From NCBI GenBank assembly GCA_963277665.1, contig OY728166.1:547643219-547707218 (forward strand): 64,000 nucleotides of DNA, read 5' to 3'. Positions 25,490-37,640 of this stretch are shown here, in pieces; position 1 is the stretch's first letter; each line of letters starts with the position of its first letter. The translations under genes and the position numbers were made by a program. The stretch comes from Viscum album (taxonomy: Eukaryota; Streptophyta; Magnoliopsida; Santalales; Viscaceae). The notes beneath the pieces were generated by a model. It saw nothing but the letters and a program-made list of their open reading frames with translations, made no database searches and had not been told where the DNA came from.

Positions 25490-25868
25490 ACCCCTAAAAA
25501 AGTGATAGAGAAATCACGAAGGATACTATAGAGGGGGGGAGTCGCACCGGTTGAGGTTGGTGCGGCCGGAGCAGTTGAGGTTGGCCGGAGGTCAAGGAGC
25601 TGGGGTGTTCGAATAGTATTGGGAGGAGCACGTGAAGGTTACGACATAGGGAGGAGGAGGCTGGGAGGAGTAGGTGCAGATTGGGGCATAGGGAGGAAGA
25701 GGATGGGAGGTGGGTTGTCGTGTAAAGAGGAGGATGTCCGGATGTGGGATACGAACAGAGGGCGCTACAGCAAGGGGGCGCGCACTTAGGAACGATCTTG
25801 GGGGGTGATACACGATTCCGGGGGGGGGGGTGCGTCATGGGTAAGGGGAGAGGGAGGGGGATGGGTAG
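25490..25868 (-). promoter_or_regulatory. GC-rich C/T tract in the C 3' LTR, likely transcript leader
   Basis: A markedly GC-rich region (C/T-rich on the minus strand) just downstream, in minus sense, of a telo-box and AAT repeats. The counterpart in the 5' LTR is 31265-31575. A 114-codon Pro/Ser/Leu-rich frame (25494-25838, minus) runs through it, but the composition is low-complexity and I do not treat it as a gene. Confidence 0.45.
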
Positions 25869-25880
25869 TTTTAGGGTTTA
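25869..25880 (-). promoter_or_regulatory. Telo-box (AAACCCTAAAA) in C 3' LTR
   Basis: Minus strand TAAACCCTAAAA; the same motif lies at 31578-31590 in the other LTR, both immediately before the C/T-rich tract. Telo-boxes sit near transcription starts of many plant genes; a promoter role here is inferred. Confidence 0.5.
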
Positions 25881-25888
25881 AAAAACAT

Positions 25889-25941
25889 AATAATAATAAT
25901 AATAATAAATAAACTAAAACAATAATAATAATAATAATATA
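25889..25941. repeat. (AAT)n repeats, C 3' LTR
   Basis: Two AAT/TAA runs separated by AAACTAAAACA; the 5' LTR has matching runs near 31601-31640. Confidence 0.85.
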
Positions 25942-26296
25942 TGTCACTCATGATTTATCTTATTTCTTAGAATAATAATATTAATGAAATTTTATTAAAA
26001 TAATAATAATAACATTGTTTCCTACACCATATTTAATTATTATAATTAAATTTTAATCATTTTAATTAATTCATTTGTGTAAAAATTATTTATTTTGAGT
26101 GATAGACACATGCACGACACTTGAGCGGATCACACGTCAACCACCCACCATGCTGTGACCACACACAGGTCCGAAACCTACTAATAACATCAATGATTCA
26201 AAAATTTCAAACATGGAACCAAACCCAACTATGTCCAAAGGATAAGCTATAGTGAAAAAAATAAAATAATTGGTGTTCATTGTCGGGGTGTGATGA

Positions 26297-26308
26297 TTCT
26301 CCCCACCA
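26297..26308 (-). other. Polypurine tract of element C
   Basis: Minus strand GGTGGGGAGAAT directly before the TCACACCCCG start of the LTR; compare GGAGGGGAGAA before the LTR of element E. It fixes the minus-strand orientation. Confidence 0.7.
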
Positions 26309-28359
26309 ATGAATCCTTTTTCCCATAGAATGTCACCAAGCTCACAATCAACCCCACTAGTGTCCATGAACAGACAAAATCATAGAAAACAAAGTGTCTC
26401 AGGGTGACCATTACCAACACATGTCACACCCGACTAACTCAAGAAAAATAACTACCCAGAGTTGAGGAATGAACAAGGGAGGATTCTCCCAACTACAAAA
26501 ATTTCATAACACCGAATCCTTGAAACCCAAACAAACCACCCCTAGGAGGGGAATCAGGGGAACTCCAAAACCAAACTCTTTTATTATACCCACATGGATC
26601 AAAAAACACACTTGAGACATTAATGAAAATATCACTACGGAATAACCCCGCAACATGAGGATGGGAAATTAACTCAAATCCTCCCATGAATTTTATGAAA
26701 CAAACATCCCCCTAATGAACACAGTTGAGACCAAATAAAAATCAAAACATTCTTATCTATTCATGGGCCCAAATCATTCAAAAAGAGAGAAAAATTTAAA
26801 AGAAACACTAAGAACAGATAAGACAACTTGGATTGTGGTGGAACAGACTCTGCACGCCACCACAACAAGGATGATTTTACGAAAGTGACAATAAAAGAAC
26901 TGGATAGTTTTGGATATTTCAATCCCAAAGCTGAAAATATTATCCGGACCGAGGTTCCACACACCTTTGGAATCTCCTGATTGTACGTGAGCTTCACACC
27001 GAGGCATCTGGCTAGGCTCTTAATGGATGAAGCTTCTCCTGCCTCATAGTCAAGAATTTTCATCTTCCTGTATCTAACTCCTTCCTCCCGAATGACGCTT
27101 CATTCAAAACTCTATTTGGTGACCTGAACAGTCGCACGATAATTAGAATTTGGAGGGATGCGACAAGGCGGCTTAAAATTCCTGAAATTTACACTATAGT
27201 GGCATGCGAGAGAACAGACCAACAAACTAGAAGTCGGTACAGGAGAAGGTCCTTGCCAAATGAGGAACCTTCACAATAGCCAACCCCACAAACAACACCC
27301 AAAATCTAATTAATATGAGACATCCATCCTTTACCAGTCGAGAACTGAACCCTCAAAAAACTCTAGGACAGTACGAACCTTAACTAACCCAGGTGTTCCC
27401 AACAACCCAAAGACACACTATCATTCTGAACTATACAACTACCTCTAACAAGAATTGATTAACTCTACAAGCATGCAACAAACTAAAATAAATGAGAACT
27501 AGGCATAACTCATTAACAACATTTGGATGCTTTATGGGAAGCATACTCATAACAACAAGAAAAAAACCATATATACTGGCATCAATCCAAAACTCAATCA
27601 AATAAAAAACAGATGACAAAGGAAACAAGCCCATTATCCAATCATATACAAACACAAAGAAAAATCACTTTCCCAAAACCATTATATCTTTAAAATTTTG
27701 AAAATCACCTATGGCACCTCCTGAACTGTCACATATGGGTTCATTCACACTCACTCACATTATCTTTAAACATGCTCCCCTAAGCACTCTCTTTGCATAC
27801 CCACACACATGTGACCCTCTATAAGGAGTTTCCAGGTTCAAAAACTTCTTTTCCATAATAAATCCAAACACAAAAATTGTTTTTCTAAACCGATAAACTT
27901 TTTCATTAAAACCCTAGTTTACTAATTTCATAAAAAATTTGAAGAAACCCCATTTTTTCAAAATCACAATAATTTTCAACACACACTAACATAGACCATG
28001 TTCAAAACGAAACACATCCAACTACAAACCATCAGAATGAGTGACTAGTGTTTTTGCCTAACCCGTCGAAATGTTGGAGAGACATGACCCATGTAAGGCA
28101 TAACATTAACATGACCTTAAACTAGGAACATAGACTCCACATGGGTCACCACCCCATGTGAGGCCACAAAGTGAACCAAATAACAATAATTTTCACACCT
28201 CAATTCAATGATACCAAAAGAAAAAGTCTCAAATCCTGGACTACACCTGGTAAGTCAAGTCTTGTTTTGAGTGGTAGTGATCATGCACTAAACTGTTACC
28301 TACCTCTTGAGCCCTGACAATCATAATAATCATCTACCAGACACTCCAAATAATAAGGG

Positions 28360-28374
28360 CCTCCTTTGATACAA
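28360..28374 (-). other. Degenerate primer-binding site of element C
   Basis: Minus strand TTGTATCAAAGGAGG next to the LTR end resembles TTGGTATCAGAG of initiator Met tRNA primers, with one base lost and one transition. Confidence 0.6.
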
Positions 28375-30431
28375 TTTTTTCAGAATCCAACCCGGGTCAA
28401 CCATGAACCGGTCACCCGAGTCGACCCGTGGCAGGGCCTGAGTAGCATTCTTGATCCCCATGGGATGGAAACTAGTGTCGGGCATCAACACATAAATTAT
28501 GGGAATGATTTGGCCCATGAAAAAAGATAAATGGATAAAAAAAATAATGATAACCAAATAAAACTAGTACCAGAACAGAAAAAACTATACATACCTCTTT
28601 GGGACCTCTTAGGTCACCATCCAACTCAGAACTACGATTTCTCTAATATTGAGAAGATGAACTAGGAACCTATATAAGGAAATGAACCTGCTACTAGAAT
28701 GATATAATAGGTTTGAAAACTAAGATTCTCATTGGATATTCTAGAAATAACAACTAAAAACAATAGTTATATTTTATTAAACAGTTCAGTGACACAAGTT
28801 TAAAATACAGATTTAAAAGTAGGGTATTCACATTTTAAAATAAGCAACATTTTTCCCCTTTAAAAACTCAACACACGATACATACCATTTCCAGAATAAT
28901 TTTTTATTTTATAAATAAAATTGAAATCACAAAATACTTAATCTAGGCTAGAGTAAAACAAGTAAAAAATGAAAACTGAAAATAAACTAGTGAAACAGAA
29001 AGTAAACAAGGAATGTAAATAATCCTATCACCATGGGAGATCCAAAACATCCCTATAATACCCATGGACACACTCAGTTTCAGAACCCACTTCTGGGGTA
29101 TAGAGAAGCTCTTAAGTCTATAACCATCTAGCCACTCTAACTGACCAATCATGTGGCAAAGCCTTTCTGGACTAACAAAAAATATAGGGGGTACCAACCG
29201 GTCTTATTAGGATTGATCATCAACCATCACTATATCATATAAAATATTCCCAAGAACCCATGGTGATTATAATAATATTGTATAATTATGAATGATCTCA
29301 CACACGTGTCTCATCTCACCACACATGCCTACACCAAAAGTGGATGTTTCATATTCGTTTTCCCATAAATGGTTTCCAAAGATAAGAGTGCCCCATATAC
29401 TAATATATATGCATACGTGTCAAATATTAAAAGTTCGAACTAGGCCGTCACATCATTCGGTTCTCAAAACCAATTTATTAAACACATGGAGTTGTAAATT
29501 GGGCCTCTAGTTTTACATAATCAGATGCCTTTATGAAAACATTACACAAGCACTTCCAAAATAACTCTAAATACCACTTTTGTATTTAAAAATTCAAACG
29601 GGCCCTTAGGTTCCAAATTTCAAAGAATTTCAATAAAAATATTTAGTGATACTATATTCATTTTTGTAAAAACAAACCAAGTGGTACCATACACCATTAA
29701 CTCAAAAATATATATACACTAATAGCCAAATGGGAATATAAGCATGGATTTTTTTTCAAACCAAATTTTAGAACTTCATGAAGAGACCCATATCATTTAG
29801 AAAATAAGAACCGCTTATAAAAACAAGTATTGGAGAAAAATACCAATCCAATGAGATGATAAATAATATCTACAAAAACACTAAGTTCCATATAACTAAC
29901 CAACACAGGGAAAACAAGTTCCATAATGTGTTTCTAAAAGAAAACACCACTCAAGACGTCCAACAGTACCATTTGTAGATAAAGGCAGTTAGCTCCAACC
30001 AAGTTGGCAAGGTATATGCATGTGCATAAATAAAGGACAATCCAAAAATCATTTTATGATCAAATATTTCAACAAGAAAACACTACCATAAGTTAACTAT
30101 ACACAAAATAGAGGTGAAAAACAAAGTCAAATTTTAATTAAGAAAAAAAACATTATATGGATTAAAATTTGGAGTAAAGGCAAGAAAACATATACACATA
30201 ACCAAGAAACAATTTCAAAGCTATTTTTAACACATTTAACCATCAAAGAAGCACTAAAATGGATATACTATTGGAATAATAAGGATGCAAATAATGTTTA
30301 TAAATTAAATGAAACCACACACATGCCTATATAAAACTTCAGAAGGTGTGAAAGGATGGAAACACCTACCTCAGACAACGGTAACACCATGCTTTCTAAC
30401 TCAAGTTGCAGCTCACTCACACACATGCAAT

Positions 30432-30454
30432 TATATATATATATATATATATAT
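30432..30454. repeat. (AT)n microsatellite, C 5' LTR
   Basis: Homologous in position to 24611-24638, shorter. Confidence 0.85.
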
Positions 30455-31577
30455 CCTTATATTGATGCACATGTTCCCTATTATATGTGGGAACATGCAC
30501 ATATAAGAAACATATATTCATACCTTTCAATACTTGGGAATATTCGTAGGCGCCTTCCAACCCGACCATAAATCCATATGATAAAACCTTGGGACTCAAA
30601 AACACCACAAATCCATTAAATATAATTTAATCTAAAAAATTCAATGAAGATTCAATTTAAAAACCAACCCTAAAAATCACAATGTTCACAAGTAAAATCA
30701 AAAACCCACATTCTCCATTTTTATAAAACGAAACTAAGGGAAACACCCCCAAAATCCCATAAATTTATTTGAAAATATTATATCGCAATTTATCAACACC
30801 CTAAGTGTGTAAAAACATAAACATAATTAATGAATCATTATAATGACCAATTTTTAAACAATTCATCAATGTAAATGAATCACAAATATCGTTACGATAA
30901 TAATATAAGGATGAGAATCGCATTTCCAAAATTATCAAAATAATATTTTGAACTTTAACAAGAATATCATCGTAAACGCATATTGACATAAACTAGAATC
31001 CAACTCAAAAAATTTTCTTAACAAATTTAAAAAAAAAATTGAGAACTCTATAGAAAGCTAATTAAGTGCAGATGAAGCTGAAAATCAAGTTTTAAAACTA
31101 AATGATATTGCGAAACATTTATCAGAGTTATATGGAATTTAAATTCATGAATTCACTTACCTCAAAGGTGTATAAATACAACCACACATAAAAGGAAGGA
31201 ATAATAGAAATTTTTGGACACTTTACAGACCTTAAAAATGGAGAAACACTGTAAAATGAAAGGGTATTCAGCGAGGATACCTAGGAGTGGGGGATTTGGC
31301 TGGTTGAGGGTGGTGCGACAGAAGTAGGTGAGGTCAGCTAGAGGTCAGGGAGCCCGTGTGGTCGAATATAGCTGGGAGGATCAGGTGTGGATGGTGGTGT
31401 ATGGAGGAGGATTCTAGGCGGTGTGTTGTGGCATAGGGAGCGGAGGCTGGAAGGTGGGATGAAGATGGAGGGAGCTCCGGTGAGGGGGTGCACGCACAGG
31501 AACAGACCAGGGGGCACTGCGTGATTCCATGTGGGGGGGTGCGTCGCGGGTAAGGGGAGAAGGATGGGGAAGGGTAA

Positions 31578-31590
31578 TTTTAGGGTTTAA
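31578..31590 (-). promoter_or_regulatory. Telo-box in C 5' LTR
   Basis: Minus strand TTAAACCCTAAAA, matching 25869-25880, upstream of the C/T-rich leader. Confidence 0.5.
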
Positions 31591-31600
31591 AATAAAACGT

Positions 31601-31640
31601 GATGATAATAATAATAATAATAATAGTAATAATAATAAAC
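31601..31640. repeat. (AAT)n-type repeat, C 5' LTR
   Basis: ATAATAATAATAATAATAGT-type run, colinear with 25889-25941. Confidence 0.8.
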
Positions 31641-32160
31641 TAAAACCAAACCAATAATAATTATAATATATTTCACTCTTGTTTTATTTTATTTCTAAGA
31701 ATCATAATATTAATGAATCTTTAATAAAAAAATAATACTAATTGATATTTAATAAGAATAAAAAAATAAATACTAATAATAAAAATTAAAATTTCCATTA
31801 AATTAAATGTGATTTATAATTATATTGATATAAAATTTTAGATAACAAAAATATTATTCCCCATTTTTAATAATAACATTATTACCTACATCATAATTAA
31901 TTATTATAAATACTTTTTGAAAATTTTACTTATTTAATTTCAGTAAAACATTATTTCTTTCATGTGATAGACACATGCACATCACCTGAGTTGATCACAT
32001 GGCTACCTCCCACTGTGCGGTGACTGTACACCGGTCTGAAACCGACTAATAACATCAAATCTTCAAAAATTTCATAAACAGAATCAAACCCAACTCTTTC
32101 CAAAAGATGAAGGACTGAGATAAGAATAGGATAATAAGATTACATGGTCATGGTGTGATA

Positions 32161-32165
32161 GAAAA
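32161..32165. repeat. Target-site duplication of element C (right), GAAAA
   Basis: Matches 13501-13505 on the other side of the 18.7 kb nested structure. Confidence 0.75.
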
Positions 32166-35107
32166 ATATAAATATACCACATAATATCTCTCAAGATTGA
32201 AAAAATTGGTGTATAGTAAATTCATTTTTTGTGTAAAATGTATTTCTTGATTCATTCCCAATGTTCATTTTTAGATTTATTACCCATGGGTAAATTTTTT
32301 CCAGAAACACATCCTATTTATGAATCCATATAATGATGTATTTCAAGGAAAATATTCAATAATTATCCATAAAAATCATTAGGATTCCAGGGTATACATA
32401 ATATTTTCCATAAAGTAATCCCTAGGGTTGAATTCTGTTACATATGATTCCGAAAATGTATTCCCCATGGTATCTACTAAATGTTTCTTAGAAATCAACA
32501 ATAATGAACCCAAACATCATATCCAAAATATTTTGGAGTCATTTTGGTATTATAATAAAACATAAGGACATACATCACAGTGGATTGAATAGCTTAATAT
32601 CTATGTTAATATAGATAGCTACATCAAAGTCATATTATAATTGAAAAAATAAGATACATGAAGTTTTTTCTTCAAGAAATCCATTATTCCTCATATAATA
32701 CCTCTACATATCAATGAAAAATTAACTATAACTATCCTAGGAAAAATAAAACATAATAATATGACAATATCAGATACCGAGTAAGGGTTAGAATATAAGA
32801 TAATATATATTGGATAAATAATCTTCATCAAAATAGAAATTAATATAACTATAAGACATGCCATTTAATTGGTAAACTAACCATTATATAAAGTTGTAAA
32901 AAATTAGATATAATTTTGTATAAACATTCACATAAGCTTGAAATATATATATGGAAAATCTAACAAATAATATGATTATATGGAAATAATTAACTAATAT
33001 CATAATGTTTGAAAGGAAAATTTTAGTCCTCTAGAAAATATTTTTAAGACCTTTAGAAGGAAATTTATTCTAATGTTAGAAAATCATCTGAAATGGAAAA
33101 CATATTTTTCTCATGGGAAATGTCAATACACCAAGTAGATATTTTATAACTAGGTATCACCAATCACTTACTATGTTCAATTAATTCATCATTTGAAATT
33201 GATGAATCCTAATCCATAAAAACATTAAAATTGAAATCCAAACATATGAAATGTTTTTACATAACCCAATAAAATTAACATAAGCATAAATCAACTTGAA
33301 TAATATATTGAATTGAAATAAAAATTCACATCCTTAGTCAAAATCATCAGAATACATCTTAATATAGAATATGTATGATAAGAAAGAAAAATATCGATAG
33401 TGATTCATATTTAAAATAATGGGATGAAGAAATTAATGAAAACAATTTCCATAAAAATGTAAATAATAATTATTGGGGAAAGTAATAGTTTTTCATTAAA
33501 AATAACCATTTATAACCGAAATTAAAAAACATTTTGAGAATAATTTTCCAAAAAATTAAAATTTTAAATCATGTAATTTTTTTCAAGGATTTATTGTTCA
33601 TGATGGTGAAATATTATGTTCATAAAATACATTTCATAACGACGATTCCTTTCACATTTTCGATAAAAAAACAAATGTCAATTATTTGGAATATGAAATG
33701 AATGTTATCATCATTAAATAATTAATAATTAAAAAATGGGTAAATTTTAGTTAATATAACATTTTTATATTTAAATATATCATAGAACAATATTAGATTA
33801 CAAAGTTCTGTAAGAAATGGGTCTTTGACAAGAAATAGAATGAATCTGATTTTCCTAAAATCAGTTGTTAAATCATTTTAGGTAATAATGACTATATATA
33901 TGGTAATATTACAAATAAAATATTCTTAAAAACTCACATGGTATGAAAATGTATATTTTTAAGATATTTTTACTAACTAATACTCTTATGGGATACATAG
34001 ACATAAAAATCCCATACAACGATTAGATTGTGAAATAATGTCATACCCCTTTGGTAACATCAGAATCATATGCCACGTAAAAAAATAACAAAAAACGAAG
34101 CATTAAATACTATTATTATAAATATAATAAATTTATAAAATATAAAATGGTTCGAATATACACCATGTAATGGAATAATTGGTGAATACAACATATGTCT
34201 CCGCTTAGTAAAAGTTGGATGATAATCCATTACCTAGGGATTAAATTAAACAGTATGTGTGTGATCGTAATATATAAAAAATATAGGATTTTATACTTAT
34301 ATTATTGAACCATAGTAATAGATATCATACCATATATAATTTATTTTTATCCTTTTATCACCAGTTTATTAAATTGTTTTTATTTAAATCACTGTTTTAT
34401 TTGATATTTTTTAATTTTGAACTATTTTTTTGGTTTGATAGTTTTTTCCTTTTAATATAATTATTTTAACAAAAAATATATAATATTATCCATAACATAA
34501 ATATTTTATTTATTCAATTATTATTTATTCATATTAATTTATTAACTTTAGTGATAGAAAATTGATTACACCATTAGGGGAGATGATATTCCATATGTTT
34601 TCATGAACATTATTTCAATTTTTATAGATAGATTTAATTAAAAAATATATATATTAAATAATCAAAATAAATTATTATGTTACATATAGATTTTATATTA
34701 ATAATATAAATCTATATTAAAATACAGGGAAAAATAAAGTGAATAATATTTCAAATCGTATATTAGAGGTGATAGTCCACACACACATATAAGGGTTGTT
34801 ATAATATTCCAATGAATTAGATGGTTGGAAAGTATATGTGATATTATATTTCTAGATTTATATTTCAATCATAAATATCAAAAATATTCATTAAATTTTA
34901 TCGTACTACATGTTATTTAATGATTAAGTGAAAAGATATACACATCGCTTCATAGGGCATTAATCCATCCTACATGGATGTGTCATTATCATATCCTACA
35001 GAGAGTAAAATATTGAAAGAATATATGATCTAATAATTGATGAAATATTATAATGTTATAAATATACTACAAATAATTTAAATTCATAATTATATCTAGT
35101 CATTAAA
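32166..35107. other. AT-rich decayed repeat DNA
   Basis: Continues the 9956-13500 flank interrupted by element C. Full of short stops in all frames; no domain, promoter or LTR end recognised. A 16-base match on the minus strand near 33650 (GAAAATGTGAAAGGAA) to L3 at 44459 hints at an old LTR in reverse orientation, not enough to annotate. Confidence 0.45.
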
Positions 35108-35391
35108 TGTTGTACCCCCGGTTTGAGGTATGTATCCTTTGTTTATTCCCTATTATGTGATTAAAGTGCATGGAATGAGTTAGGAAGATGGTGGGAGAGT
35201 GTGGAATGAATTTGGAAGCGATTGGAGTCTTTTAAAGGGGCGCACGTTTTGCGCACTGTTAGTGAAATCCGTGTGGATGATCTAGAAAATTGTGCAGGGG
35301 GAGGCAGTTGGCTTCGCACGGCCTGCGCATAGTTTTACAAACCGTGCGAGGAAACCGTGTGGGACCCTGCTATCGAGGCAGTGGCGTGGGC

Positions 35392-35431
35392 ACGGTTAGT
35401 GAATGGTTTTCCAAACCATGCGGGCTAACCA
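35392..35431 (+). promoter_or_regulatory. Decayed hairpin in D 5' LTR
   Basis: GGTTAG (35394-35399) pairs with CTAACC (35425-35430), and inner ATGGTTT (35403-35409) with AAACCAT (35413-35419). It lies where the 3' LTR has the stronger hairpin at 41062-41102. Confidence 0.5.
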
Positions 35432-36193
35432 TGCGACCACTTAAAGTTGGGGTTTTTAATTCTGGTCTCCCTCGGTCTTGACCTAAAACACTCCTCTCTT
35501 CCTCCCACTCGAGCCTCACTCGGGATTATCAGTTCTCAGGGTCTAGAAGGGCTCTCCCACTTATTTTGGAAGGGTTTTGAAGGGGATTCAAGAGGGTTTG
35601 AAGGTGATTTCTCCCAGGTAAGTCTTCTCCCATGGTTCCTTTGTGTTTTCTTCTAGATCTGCTCCTCCCTATTTGTTTTCTAGATATTCACTTGTTGTGT
35701 GTAGATCTATAGTTTTTTTTGGCCTAAGATGCTAACGTTTGTGATCATTGATGATAGGAAAGGGTTTTTAAGGAATTTTCATGGAGGAGTTCTACCGGAT
35801 TGTGGTGTGTTTGGGAGAAAGGTCAATTTCGCCAAACCCTAAAAGGTAGGTGGCTTCTCTCTTGACTCCACTTGGTGGAATTGTGTGGTGCATTTACAAT
35901 TATATTGGTTTTTTGAAATTTAATTCGTAAATCATGTGGAAAATCTGTTGGAAAATGTATGGGTGAAGAAATTGGGGGTTTTTGGCATGATGTTGGGATT
36001 TTTGGGTGAAAATTGGTTTTTTTGGAAATGGATTCAATTAGATGAATTTAAAATTTTGATTTTAATATGAAAACGAACTTGAACATGATAGTGGAATGTG
36101 ATGGTGTTTTCAAAAATGTTTGATCTTGTGTGGCTTGTGCTTGTGTGGATACAGATGGGATATAGTATTATAATGTATTGTGATGTTGTGGAG

Positions 36194-36319
36194 TGGTCAA
36201 GAAAGTGCCACTATATTCACGGATTTGGATGGATAATTGTCGGAAGGGCCACCATCAAGCCAAGTGGTCGAGAAAGTACCTCTTGTTGGGTTGTGAATGG
36301 GTTGGATGAGAAAGTTACC
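36194..36319 (+). repeat. Triple GAGAAAGT motif, D 5' LTR
   Basis: TGGTCAAGAAAGTGCC (36194), TGGTCGAGAAAGTACC (36265) and a decayed TTGGATGAGAAAGTTACC (36302). The same three, in the same order, lie in the 3' LTR at 41863, 41934 and 41971. Confidence 0.7.
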
Positions 36320-37002
36320 ATGTTTTTGGTTGATTTATTGACTATGTAATCTTTTTAGATGGGGATTTTGAGTGAAATATGAACATGGTAACCTGTGTGT
36401 GGCTTGATTGTGGTGGATTTACCTTGTGTGGCATGTTTGGATTTTGTAGTCAGTTTTCAAATGGAATTTTTTTATATAAAATGTTGTATATAAATGTGCT
36501 AACGGTTTATCCTAGTGTCATGTTTAGGGACGCCATTTGGGAAAATCCTACTGAGTAGTTGTACTTACCCTTTGCATTGGCACTTTGGTGTCTTTGAAGT
36601 TGTAGTATACCAGGACATGGGAAATGCTAAGGCATCACCTTCTTATAGCGGTTCCTCATGATGCTTGGTGGAGCATGGAGTTTGGAGCTAGAGTGGCGAT
36701 ATGGAGGTTTCACGGATTGTTGTGGTTGTCTTTTAGTTTCCGTTTTACTCTGATGTTTTGGAAATATTCGGTTGTATAAACTTTGGGTTGTTATGGAATG
36801 GTTGGTTGTTTTAAAATGCATGCATTATAGTTGTTGGTTGTTGGTTGGTTGGGTTATCCACTTGAGGGAAAATTGTTCACCACATTTCTCATGAATCCCT
36901 CAGCATTTATTTCTATCCTTTGGCACCTTGGGAACGTCGCTTAAGTACATGTAACACTCACCGCCTCCACAAGACAATGAGGTTGGGGTGGGGTGTTACA
37001 AG

Positions 37003-37012
37003 TGGTATCACC
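37003..37012 (+). other. Primer-binding site of element D
   Basis: TGGTATCACC two bases after the LTR end; matches the first eight bases of the initiator Met tRNA primer sequence and then diverges. Confidence 0.75.
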
Positions 37013-37640
37013 TAGTTCGGTCCTTTGGAGTCGATTCTCAGATTTGGAGTTTACATTCTTTCTTGGTTACTCCTTGATTCAGGATGGTAGCAAGTTGTAG
37101 GATTGTTAGAACTTGGAATGTATAGCATAAAAGGATTTAGCTAACCCTTTAATGTTGAACTTCATATTACCAGGGAGCTGGGTACATAAGTGTTTTGGAG
37201 ACACTTATAGGTATTTGGAAATCTCATTGTTGTTGGTGTAGCCAATGAAATGAGCATGACATGAATGATATATATGACTTCTTTATAGGATGCATATTTC
37301 ATTAGGTTTAATGATTTATGGGTTGAATTGAAAAATGATTTTTCAAATGTATGAACCCGAGATGTGAAAAAACATGGTATTTTAAAAATTGGTGATTTTC
37401 AAAACTGGTACAACTTGGGAAATGTGCTTGAATGGAAAGTCAGGTTGTCTTTGATTTTTATGAAATGGTATTTGATGTTGTTAATTCATGATGTCTACAG
37501 AAGCGAGACTCATGCTTCTTTGTTCTATTTTTATAGAAATAGCTCCGGGTAGGCATTGTAGAGACCAACCGGAAGCGGCTAATGAGAATGTGGTTGCACC
37601 TGAGCCCCAGGTGAACCAGTAGCTAGAACAATGTATATTC
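37013..37640 (+). other. Leader and decayed gag start of element D
   Basis: No domain recognised. A short stretch from 37561 (RPTGSG, then ENVVAPEPQVNQ in frame up to a stop near 37620) looks like the variable N-terminal part of Gag. Confidence 0.45.

Larger units (their letters stand above)
22578..26295 (-). repeat. 3' LTR of element C (main part)
   Basis: Colinear with 28405-32160. Shared landmarks: GGAAACTAATGTCGGGC near 22628, GAGAAGCTGAACCAGGAACC near 22827, an AT microsatellite at 24611, a GC-rich tract at 25490-25860 with a telo-box, AAT repeats near 25891, and GATAGACACATGCACGACAC near 26101. Similarity is clear but imperfect, indicating an older insertion than E. It lies next to the polypurine tract, so it is the 3' LTR in minus-strand sense. 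Confidence 0.8.
26296..28377 (-). other. Non-coding interior of element C
   Basis: 2.08 kb between polypurine tract and primer site. Base composition is more balanced than in the surroundings. Short minus-strand frames exist (for example 27063-26761, 100 codons; 27655-27431, 74 codons) but show no Gag, protease, RT or integrase motif and no zinc knuckle. Host-derived captured sequence is possible, but I do not recognise any. Confidence 0.6.
13506..32160 (-). mobile_element. Element C: minus-strand LARD-like LTR retrotransposon, split by element E
   Basis: Two ~3.75 kb repeats (13506-13535 plus 22578-26295; and 28378-32160) flank a 2.08 kb interior (26296-28377). Ends are TGTCACA-type and the element is bounded by a GAAAA duplication. 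Minus-strand orientation is fixed by a polypurine tract next to the 26295 end and a Met-tRNA-like primer site next to the 28378 end. The interior encodes no recognisable gag or pol, so the element is non-autonomous. Without the nested element E it would be about 9.6 kb. The two LTRs are visibly diverged, more than those of E. Confidence 0.8.
28378..32160 (-). repeat. 5' LTR of element C
   Basis: 3783 bp, from TTTCAGAATCCAACCC (decayed TGTCACA end) to GGTGTGATA before the GAAAA duplication. Holds the source or twin of the exact 122-bp copy at 1-122 (28462-28583), an AT microsatellite at 30432-30454, a GC-rich tract at 31265-31575 and a telo-box at 31578. Confidence 0.8.
35108..37000 (+). repeat. 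5' LTR of element D
   Basis: 1893 bp, TGTTGTACCCCCGG to GGGGTGTTACA. Shared order with 40779-42607: TGGAATGAGTTGGGAAG-type start, a GC-rich block near 35230-35435, a CTCCTCTCTTC leader, three GAGAAAGT motifs near 36200-36320 and a CATTTATTTCTATC end region. Confidence 0.88.

Noticed and set aside
25494..25838. 114-codon Pro/Ser/Leu-rich ORF on the minus strand
   Set aside because: Lies in the C/T-rich GC tract of a LTR; low-complexity translation and a second overlapping frame of the same kind indicate composition, not coding.
26426..26441. TGTCACACCCGAC-type motif as another LTR start
   Set aside because: Wrong strand for element C and no second copy or LTR body follows.
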